DNA from: Balneolaceae bacterium
GTDB lineage: Bacteria > Bacteroidota > Rhodothermia > Balneolales > Natronogracilivirgulaceae
Direction: 5' to 3'
Assembly (NCBI GenBank): GCA_007693825.1
Contig: RECX01000214.1
Location: 1 to 47,814, forward strand
Length of the DNA: 47,814 nt
Part shown: positions 27,801 through 34,953 of the stretch, piece by piece
How positions within the stretch are numbered: position 1 is the stretch's first letter
Layout of the letters: each line of letters starts with the position of its first letter
Position numbers and translations under genes: made by a program
Notes under the pieces: model-generated
What the model was told of the DNA's origin: nothing
Seen by the model: only the letters and a program-made list of their open reading frames with translations
Database searches by the model: none

Positions 27801-28730
27801 ATGGCAAACCTGCGTGACATAAGGGACCGTATTTCATCGGTTAAAAGCACCCAGCAAATTACCCGGGCCATGAAAATGGTGGCCGCGGCCCGGTTGCGCA
27901 AAGCCCAGGAGCGGATGACGGATGCGCGTCCCTACACCTACAAACTCCGTGAAATAATTGCCCGGCTGCTTGAAAAAACAAAAACCGTCCACCCGCTTTT
28001 CAGACATGCGGAAAAATCGAAAAATGTTTTGCTCCTTGTCATGGGCTCTGATCGCGGCCTCTGCGGCGGATTCAATAACAATCTGTTCCGCATTGTAGAA
28101 CACCGGATCCAGGATGATTTCTCTGAACACCAAAAGGAGGGAACCCTCTCCATGATCTGCTTCGGGAAAAAGGCATACGACTATTTTCGAACCAGGAAAT
28201 ACCCTGTCATCGATCACAAAATAGGTTTTTTTGAGCACCTGGAATATGCACAGGTGCAGGAAGTGATGAATAAAATCATCGATGATTTCAAGGACGGAAC
28301 CTATGACGAGGTCCATCTGGCCTATAACGAATTCAGATCCGTAATAGCCCAGCGACGCCGCTTCCAGAAGTTGCTGCCGATTGAATTTGAAGATGAAGAT
28401 AAACCCGTGCCAGCCACCAAGCCTGACGAGCTTAAAGAGGAGGCAAAGCGGAAAGAAGACCTGTCCGATATAGATTATCTCTACGAACCGGATCCCGAAT
28501 CGATTCTTGCTGTCGTTTTGCCATTGTTCGTCAATATTCAGATATGGCAGGCTTCCCTGGAATCCTTTGCCGCGGAGCAGGGGGCGCGGATGACGGCAAT
28601 GGACAGCGCCACTGAAAATGCCGGTGAGATTATCAGCGATCTCGAGCTGAAATACAACCAGGCACGCCAGGCTGCGATTACAACAGAAATTTCTGAAATA
28701 GTTTCTGGTGCTGAAGCGTTAAAGGAATAA
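27801..28730 (+). CDS. atpG: F0F1 ATP synthase subunit gamma
   Basis: ATG at 27801; [37 protein letters not shown]-terminal [46 protein letters not shown]. Confidence 0.97.
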   Translation: MANLRDIRDRISSVKSTQQITRAMKMVAAARLRKAQERMTDARPYTYKLREIIARLLEKTKTVHPLFRHAEKSKNVLLLVMGSDRGLCGGFNNNLFRIVEHRIQDDFSEHQKEGTLSMICFGKKAYDYFRTRKYPVIDHKIGFFEHLEYAQVQEVMNKIIDDFKDGTYDEVHLAYNEFRSVIAQRRRFQKLLPIEFEDEDKPVPATKPDELKEEAKRKEDLSDIDYLYEPDPESILAVVLPLFVNIQIWQASLESFAAEQGARMTAMDSATENAGEIISDLELKYNQARQAAITTEISEIVSGAEALKE

Positions 28731-28735
28731 TTTTG

Positions 28736-28743
28736 TATCTTTG
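28736..28743 (+). promoter_or_regulatory. Possible -7 box (TATCTTTG) just upstream of tRNA-Ser
   Basis: TAnnTTTG match 9 nt before the tRNA 5' end, directly after the atpG stop; a second overlapping match (TAATTTTG) lies about 9 nt upstream. Confidence 0.35.
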
Positions 28744-28751
28744 GCTTTCCC

Positions 28752-28836
28752 GGAGAGATGGCAGAGTGGTCGAATGCGGCGGTCTTGAAAACCGTTGAGC
28801 CGCAAGGCTCCGGGGGTTCGAATCCCTCTCTCTCCG
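28752..28836 (+). tRNA. tRNA-Ser (anticodon TGA)
   Basis: GGAGAGA/TCTCTCC acceptor stem, anticodon loop cTTGAAA within gcggt/accgt stem, long variable arm (tgagccgcaaggctccg), TTCGAAT T-loop, discriminator G. Confidence 0.96.
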
Positions 28837-28841
28837 CTCAT

Positions 28842-28868
28842 AAAGCTCCGCAATGGAGCTTTTTTTTT
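28842..28868 (+). terminator. Rho-independent terminator after tRNA-Ser
   Basis: AAAGCTCC gcaat GGAGCTTT followed by TTTTTT. Confidence 0.92.
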
Positions 28869-28890
28869 GCACATTGCAATCACAAATCCC

Positions 28891-30306
28891 ATGCAGAAAA
28901 TCCCGACTAATCTCCTTGGACTGATTTTACTGCCCATCTTTGTGGCAGCGTATGCCCCCGCACAAGCTGCCGAAAGAGATACCATTCGCATCACGTTTGA
29001 AGAATTTGCAGCCATAGCTAAAGACAAATCGGCCAATCTTGATGCCCGACGGAAAAATGTGAGCCTGGCAGAGAACAGAATCCAGCAGGCCCGGGCCAAC
29101 AGGGTGCTTCCCAGCCTGAACCTGACTACCGCACACGGCCTGGTTCCCGGCGTCAAATCCAGGGATCCGGAAATTACTCCCGGTCAGTATTACCTGGATC
29201 CCAAACTTGAAAACGACTGGGAGGATTGGGGGATCTTCACCCAGGCAGAGATCAGTGGCCTCCAGCCTGTTTACACTTGGGGAGCCATCGGCAACCTGGT
29301 CAGCGCCGCACAAAAAGGAGCCCAGGCCGCACGCTACGAACTCGATGCTCAAAAAGAGTCCTTTGTTTTACAGCTATTTGAACTCTACCAGTCCGCCCTG
29401 CTGATTACCGACCTGGAACGCCTGATCAATGAAGCGCAAAGGCAGCTCAATGAAGTGGAAAGGGAACTGGAGCGGCTCCGGGAGGAAGGGGACCCAACCA
29501 TAGAGGAAAAAGACGTTTTTGAATTCTACATACTGAAGACCGAATTCGAAGCACAAGTAGCCGAAATGGAGCACACCCGTGATTTCGTCAGCAGATCCTG
29601 GAACCTTGTACTGGCCAGCGGTCCGGATCGCGTATACCTGCCAGCCGAACGTTTTTTCGACCCTGTTACGGTATCCATAAAGGATTTTGGCTTTTATGAA
29701 AACAGCGCGCTGTTCCACCGGGCAGAACTCAAAGGAATCAGAGCTGCAAGTGAAGCAGCCTCGCATGGCCTCAAAGCTGCACGGGCGCAATACTATCCCG
29801 CCATGTTTCTGGGTGTGAGCGCCGGCTTCGGATACACGCCGAATCGTCCCCGGCAGAACAATCCCTTTATTCGCAATAACACCAACTTCCTGTCAGCCCG
29901 GGCTGGATTCGGTTTTCAGATGAACCTTAATTTCTGGCAGACGCGGAATCAGATAGAACGCACGCACATCCAGAAGCGCCAGCTTGATGACTTTCACGAT
30001 GCCGCCACCGATGGAATTCTGATCGAGCTGAGCGACCATTACCGTGATGCGCGAATAACCGAATCCCGAAGGAAGAGCCGGTTGAGTGCACTGGAAATCA
30101 GCAGCGAATGGGTCCGTACCGAACAGATAGACCTGGACATTGGTTTTGGAAATGTGAGACATTTGCTCGATGCCGTTAAAAAGAAGATGGAACTCGAATT
30201 GGAAATAAGTCAGCTGACGTTTGATCTCAATCTGAAAATGGCACGCCTTTACCGATCCGCCGGTCTGCCGGTCAGCGAGCTGACGCAAAATGCCGATGCC
30301 CGGTAA
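28891..30306 (+). CDS. TolC-family outer membrane efflux protein
   Basis: ATG at 28891 with signal peptide; ITFEEFAAIAKDKSANLDARRKNVSLAENRIQQARANRVLPSLNL; GLKAARAQYYPAMFLGVSAGFGY. Confidence 0.88.
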   Translation: MQKIPTNLLGLILLPIFVAAYAPAQAAERDTIRITFEEFAAIAKDKSANLDARRKNVSLAENRIQQARANRVLPSLNLTTAHGLVPGVKSRDPEITPGQYYLDPKLENDWEDWGIFTQAEISGLQPVYTWGAIGNLVSAAQKGAQAARYELDAQKESFVLQLFELYQSALLITDLERLINEAQRQLNEVERELERLREEGDPTIEEKDVFEFYILKTEFEAQVAEMEHTRDFVSRSWNLVLASGPDRVYLPAERFFDPVTVSIKDFGFYENSALFHRAELKGIRAASEAASHGLKAARAQYYPAMFLGVSAGFGYTPNRPRQNNPFIRNNTNFLSARAGFGFQMNLNFWQTRNQIERTHIQKRQLDDFHDAATDGILIELSDHYRDARITESRRKSRLSALEISSEWVRTEQIDLDIGFGNVRHLLDAVKKKMELELEISQLTFDLNLKMARLYRSAGLPVSELTQNADAR

Positions 30307-30430
30307 CCGTTTGTTCTTCTGCCAGCTCGCCCGCACTCGCTCCCTGAATCGAACCTATCCGGGCTCTCTTCGTATAAATGAGTAATAAATAACCGCAGCG
30401 GTCTTCCGTTATATATCCGTTATCCACCCC

Positions 30431-30475
30431 CCCGAAACTCCCGAATCACCCGAAACTCCCGAATCACCCGAATCA
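30431..30475. repeat. 9-bp tandem array (5 units of two alternating types)
   Basis: cccgaaact cccgaatca cccgaaact cccgaatca cccgaatca, 28 bp before the mlaC-like start. Confidence 0.93.
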
Positions 30476-30502
30476 CCCCGTAGCACCTAAATTCAATCCC
30501 CC

Positions 30503-31087
30503 ATGAAATACCTTCTTTTTTGCATCATAGGTCTCATTTCTGCGGCATCTGCTTTCGCGAACCCCGCCAAGGAGCAGGAAATCAGAACGATACTTGAAGA
30601 ACGTGACAACCAGATCAAGGAATTGCTTGGCCCTGAGGGGACAGAGTACACTGACGAACAGCGGGAAAAACTCCGCAGCATTGTCAATGACATGATGGAC
30701 TATCGCGAGATGGCAAAATATGCGCTCGCAGATAAATTTGATGAGCTGGACAGGGAAGAGCAGGACGAGTTTGTCGACCTTTTCTCGCGAATCATACGCG
30801 ACCACTCGCTGCAGCAGCTCGACATCTACCGCGCGGAGGTAATCTATGAAGATATCACTGTGGATGGTGACGACGCCAAGGTCACTACAACTGCCATACA
30901 CAACAACAACCGCATACCAGTGCTTTACCGTATGCTCAACCGGGATGGTGAGTGGGTGATCACGGACATGTCCATCGATCATGCGTGGACGGCCGAATCC
31001 TACCGAAGATCATTTCAGAACATTATCCGTCGCAGGGGATATGATGCGCTGATCGACAATCTGCGTCGCAGGGCAGAACAGGCCTGA
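30503..31087 (+). CDS. MlaC/Ttg2D-family (toluene tolerance) phospholipid-binding protein
   Basis: Signal peptide; DYREMAKYALADKFDELDREEQDEFVDLFSRIIRDHSLQQLDIYRAEVIYEDITVDGDDAKVTTTA...YRMLNRDGEWVITDMSIDHAWTAESYRRSFQNIIRRRGYDALIDNLRRR. Confidence 0.88.
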   Translation: MKYLLFCIIGLISAASAFANPAKEQEIRTILEERDNQIKELLGPEGTEYTDEQREKLRSIVNDMMDYREMAKYALADKFDELDREEQDEFVDLFSRIIRDHSLQQLDIYRAEVIYEDITVDGDDAKVTTTAIHNNNRIPVLYRMLNRDGEWVITDMSIDHAWTAESYRRSFQNIIRRRGYDALIDNLRRRAEQA

Positions 31088-31161
31088 TGCTGTGGCAGAA
31101 CGGGCCTGATGTTGTGGCAGAACGGGCCTGATGTTGTGACAGAACGGGCCTGATGTTGTGA
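31074..31161 (+). repeat. 22-bp tandem repeat, 4 units, spanning the mlaC-like stop codon
   Basis: cagaacaggcctgatgctgtgg / cagaacgggcctgatgttgtgg / cagaacgggcctgatgttgtga / cagaacgggcctgatgttgtga. Confidence 0.96.
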
Positions 31162-31214
31162 CAAACAAACCAGAAGCTGTTGTTGAATCCCCGCACGATC
31201 GTAAAAAAATACCG

Positions 31215-32015
31215 CTATGCGATCGATGTGATCAGTCCCATTTTACGTGACTCCTGAAGGTACCTGCGAAAACTTATCTGCGCTTGAGCCGACAACCGGA
31301 ACCGCGGGTGGGACAAGCGGTCGCGGCCACGTAATTTGACCCACATCCAGCGGGTAAAATCGCCCGCTCCTTTGCGCAAGCCGGCATAAAAACGCCTGCG
31401 ATTACGTGAATCGCCCTGTAAAGACCTTACAATAAGCCACGCATCGGAGGCGTCCATTTTACGCGCTTCATTGGTATCCCATAACGAAAGAAATGCACGA
31501 TCCGGATCGCGCTGACCCGGCGGATACCGTTTTGCCGGATCATTGACATGGATCAGGCTCCCACTGTATCCACCCTTTGGGGTATCGACATACGGGTGAT
31601 GAACCAATTCGGGATGATCAATATGCAGCAAGGTGCCTGCCATCCAGCTTATCCTGACATCACTTTCCATGCCAGCTACCTGGTGACGGATCCGCTCCGG
31701 GTGATGCCAGTCTGATGCATCCCAGTGGATGACGAACTCTCCTGTGGCTTTCTCCAGTCCCAAATTCTTGATTCTGGCCAGGTCACCTCCAAGATCCGTG
31801 TCATCGCTGCTTCCCGTACCGCTGCGAATATACTGCAACTCCCCGTTCGGTATATCTTCGAGCAACGGGGCCAGATCCCAGGGTTTATCATCTATGACTA
31901 TGAGTTCCTTGTCTTTCCATGTCTGCTGCTGGTAGCATAGAATTGCCCGCGCAAGCTGTCCGGCATTGGTGCCAGATGGCAACAGGCAACTGACAAGTGC
32001 TCGTTTCTGTTCCAT
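31215..32015 (-). CDS. Glycosyltransferase family 2-like protein
   Basis: ARAILCYQQQTWKDKELIVIDDKP, GEFVIHWDASDWHHPERIRHQV. Confidence 0.85.
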   Translation of the reverse strand: MEQKRALVSCLLPSGTNAGQLARAILCYQQQTWKDKELIVIDDKPWDLAPLLEDIPNGELQYIRSGTGSSDDTDLGGDLARIKNLGLEKATGEFVIHWDASDWHHPERIRHQVAGMESDVRISWMAGTLLHIDHPELVHHPYVDTPKGGYSGSLIHVNDPAKRYPPGQRDPDRAFLSLWDTNEARKMDASDAWLIVRSLQGDSRNRRRFYAGLRKGAGDFTRWMWVKLRGRDRLSHPRFRLSAQAQISFRRYLQESRKMGLITSIA

Positions 32016-32156
32016 GGGAATCCCGATTGTTGAACTGTTCTGTTTATGGACCGCAGAACCGAATGTTCAGGATCAGTGCGAGTCTCTTTAATTGATTTCG
32101 AAGTATTTGATATCTGTCAATCACCATTGAGATGAGCAATCTGCGCACATGGTGTA

Positions 32157-33239
32157 TCATCCCGATGCGTTGCGCGAAGAATGTACCCTTGAAATCATTT
32201 CCCGGATAGCCGGAAGCGAGGAAAGATGATGAAGGTTCTTCTCGGCATGAGCCCGTGCCGCTGAGGATTTCCGTTTCAATTCTTCAGAATTATCAAGCAA
32301 TTCGGAAATTCTGCTTACAAAATTATTCTTGGAGACACGCAATCCGATCTTTTCAGGAATAACATCATTCTGGATGATATCATCAAATGCAACGGGAGGC
32401 ACACCACAGGCAGCCGCTTCGGATATGGTCCTGGGATAGTGGTCGCGATATCCGCTGTGGAAGAAGACTTTTCCCTTGTTCAGATATGCCGGCATTTCAG
32501 CATAGGCGACCGGACCAAACCAGGAAATTTCCGGATATTTTCTCCGGAACAGTGGGAGCATGGGTCCGCCCCCGATGACACCGACTTTGCGTTTTTTTGA
32601 AAGCTCGAAAAGAGCCTGATAATTCTTGTAGTTGGAGATAAGACGTCCGGCGGCGATCACATCATGTGTTTTTTCTGTTTCTGCATCAGGAGCAAAATGC
32701 CGTGTATCAACAGACTTTGGCAGATGGATCATTTTCTTTTCCGGCACGACAGTCCGCCAGAAACGAATGGTGCGACGGGTCAGCTGCTGAAACTGATGCT
32801 CTGTTTCATAAAGTACGGCAACGGCTTGCTTGACGATGGGATGATACCATTCGCCGCCGATGACGATTGCATAGGGGATTCCTTTGGGGATGAGCACTTC
32901 CCGCACCAGCTGAATACCGATTCCCCCGTCCATTCCATTGATCACAAAAAAATCGGCGCCAGATTCCGCTGCCGCTTGTATCAAGGCCCGCGAGGTGTGA
33001 TTCCGGCTTTTACCATCAGTCTGATCCGTTTTGAAGATCCGGACGGGAAGGCCCGGCAGATTGTCGTACTGCCATTCGGTCTCCATGGTCTGGTTGCCGC
33101 CCGCCCAAAGTTCCGAAGGATACCCTCTCTGTGATGTAAGGGCCGGCATCCACTTGTCACGGTTTGCCATTTCTACAAACTCATGCTCGTCAATCAGATC
33201 ATGGTAGACAGGATAGCTTTGCACATATACGATGTTCAT
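32157..33239 (-). CDS. Glycosyltransferase (GT-B, family 4-like)
   Basis: HDVIAAGRLISNYKNYQALFELSKKRKVGVIGGGPMLPLFRRKYPEISWFGPVAYAEMPAYLNKGKVFFHSGYRDHYPRTISEAAACGVPPVAFDDI. Confidence 0.82.
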   Translation of the reverse strand: MNIVYVQSYPVYHDLIDEHEFVEMANRDKWMPALTSQRGYPSELWAGGNQTMETEWQYDNLPGLPVRIFKTDQTDGKSRNHTSRALIQAAAESGADFFVINGMDGGIGIQLVREVLIPKGIPYAIVIGGEWYHPIVKQAVAVLYETEHQFQQLTRRTIRFWRTVVPEKKMIHLPKSVDTRHFAPDAETEKTHDVIAAGRLISNYKNYQALFELSKKRKVGVIGGGPMLPLFRRKYPEISWFGPVAYAEMPAYLNKGKVFFHSGYRDHYPRTISEAAACGVPPVAFDDIIQNDVIPEKIGLRVSKNNFVSRISELLDNSEELKRKSSAARAHAEKNLHHLSSLPAIREMISRVHSSRNASG

Positions 33240-33299
33240 GATTCCTCGACTGTGATCGAAGTGAAGAGATTCAATGTTCGTGATTCTTCAATGTACTGC

Positions 33300-33497
33300 T
33301 CAAATGCCATTTGAATTTGTTGCGGAAGCCGGAAACGGGCATGCCATCCGGAAGATATCCAATATACGGAAGAGAAAAAAAACGTGATTGTCCGGATGCA
33401 TCAGGAAAGCGGACAGGCAACAGGCTTCGCAGCCCTGATCCAGGCAGGATGCCTGTGCGGAAATCCGTTCCAGGTGATACCAGTCGTCTGCATCCCG
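33300..33497 (-). pseudogene. Possible remnant of a GT2 glycosyltransferase
   Basis: Minus-strand frame ending at 33300 reads RDADDWYHLERISAQASCLDQG..., resembling the DxDDW-H-ERI-Q motif of the intact GT2 at 31215-32015 (WDASDWHHPERIRHQ); frame closed upstream by a stop and lacks a start. Confidence 0.35.
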
Positions 33498-33553
33498 TTT
33501 TCAGCATTTTTCTTTATTCTCGTATCAAATACTTTGTAGGGCCAATGTACGAC

Positions 33554-34678
33554 TCAATGAACAAGGAAAAAATTGTAATTTATCGGGATACTCCCATCCA
33601 TTTTCCCGGTTCCGACATATTCGATGACCTCGCCGCCCAGAAAACTGCGGACAAGCCTTCGGCGGATGCCGCCAATTTCCTCAAGGAAGGAGACATGCTG
33701 ATAATCCTCCTGCCTGTTGAATACGCTTCGGTTTCCCGAGTCAAATACCACTTCCACATATCGCGGAACGGACCGGCCGCCAATCCGGTCAGAATCGAGT
33801 ACGGTAATCTGCTTCGGCTTCTCAAGTATGGTGGGCGAATTTTCCCGGATAAGCGAAAGGCCGATCACATCGGCACGGGATTTTTTTTTGGGAACCAGGT
33901 AATAACCGATGTGAAAACCGCTGTCTGTGTGGGTGATGTGCCGGAACCCCTTGTTGACCACTTTGGATGACAGGTTGGTCTGGAACGTGTGGTCCATGTA
34001 GACTGTGCCGCTCACCTCAAGGGTGTCATTGTCGATGGCTACGATGCCGGTCACCTCGGCACGCGGGATGTGCACGAAAATGCCCATATCCTCACTTTCA
34101 AGGCGAAATACACCATCCCCCCAGGTATATCCCTGGTGGATATCGTGAAAATCCAGATCCACAAGGTAGCTGACGCCATCTTTTGAAGTCCGGTAATAGA
34201 TATGGTGTTCGTATGGAAGTTTTCCGGACAGATAGATTTCACGGCCCTGGTGGAGACGGATCTTGTTGCGATCCTCATCTATGACCAGATGCTCAATTGC
34301 AAACTCACGGGCCACATTGTAGTTATTACCCTTGAAATTGGACACGAACAGCTTGCCGCCGCTCACCGGGCTTTTGAAACTGCCAAAGTTGGCAAGCGAA
34401 AAAGTCAGGTGCAGATGAAGGTCATTTTCGAGAAAGATGTGGTAGCTCCAGAACTCGTTGTAGTAGTCTCCGCTCATGGTATGGGGGAGCATGTCAGCCC
34501 ACCCGGTTTGCCTCAGATCACCTTCCGGCATGCCGGGCCTGATGGATTCTTCCTGCATGTTCTTGACCCCGGCATAACTGAGGCCCGGAATGGACAGCAA
34601 AAGCACAAGAAATGTACTTATGCTAAAATACAAGACGGTTTTGTACGTAATACTTTTCAATCGGTATTGTGATAACAT
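33554..34678 (-). CDS. Secreted lipocalin-like (Svf1/AttH/CrtC-like) protein of unknown function
   Basis: N-terminal TM/signal; EFWSYHIFLENDLHLHLTFSLANFG, VSGTVYMDHTFQTN (AttH/Svf1-like two-lipocalin pattern); family call by motif memory only. Confidence 0.55.
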   Translation of the reverse strand: MLSQYRLKSITYKTVLYFSISTFLVLLLSIPGLSYAGVKNMQEESIRPGMPEGDLRQTGWADMLPHTMSGDYYNEFWSYHIFLENDLHLHLTFSLANFGSFKSPVSGGKLFVSNFKGNNYNVAREFAIEHLVIDEDRNKIRLHQGREIYLSGKLPYEHHIYYRTSKDGVSYLVDLDFHDIHQGYTWGDGVFRLESEDMGIFVHIPRAEVTGIVAIDNDTLEVSGTVYMDHTFQTNLSSKVVNKGFRHITHTDSGFHIGYYLVPKKKSRADVIGLSLIRENSPTILEKPKQITVLDSDRIGGRSVPRYVEVVFDSGNRSVFNRQEDYQHVSFLEEIGGIRRRLVRSFLGGEVIEYVGTGKMDGSIPINYNFFLVH

Positions 34679-34697
34679 GATATCGGGATATTACAGC

Positions 34698-34718
34698 AAG
34701 ACCGGTCGACCCGGTCTT
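34698..34718. other. Perfect 8-bp inverted repeat (hairpin)
   Basis: AAGACCGG tcgac CCGGTCTT between the divergent lipocalin-like and RND genes; no T-tract. Confidence 0.8.
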
Positions 34719-34953
34719 ACGTTTACATTCATACAATCGCAAGGTCCACTTCACGTCCGAATCAGAACTACCGGATCAGACACGGTCATCTAAGGAAACG
34801 TATGTTCCTGCATTGTATTACGGTACCAGCCTGTTTTGTTCTCCATTGGACCCTGCCGACCGGCAACGCAGTCACACAACTTGCTGCCGGCTTAAAATTC
34901 AACATTTTTTTGTAACTTCAATATCGATTTTTGTATAAACGCATTTTCCTTTC

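Noticed and set aside
28752-28868. tRNA-Ser as an integrated-element attachment site
   Set aside because: No integrase and no downstream copy of the tRNA 3' end in the window; a normal terminator follows.
31074-31161. Considered as a CRISPR or attachment-site array
   Set aside because: Contiguous 22-bp units derived from the gene's own 3' end, no spacers, no integrase.
33311-33970. 219-aa plus-strand ORF across the island
   Set aside because: Overlaps the better supported minus-strand lipocalin-like gene and a GT remnant.
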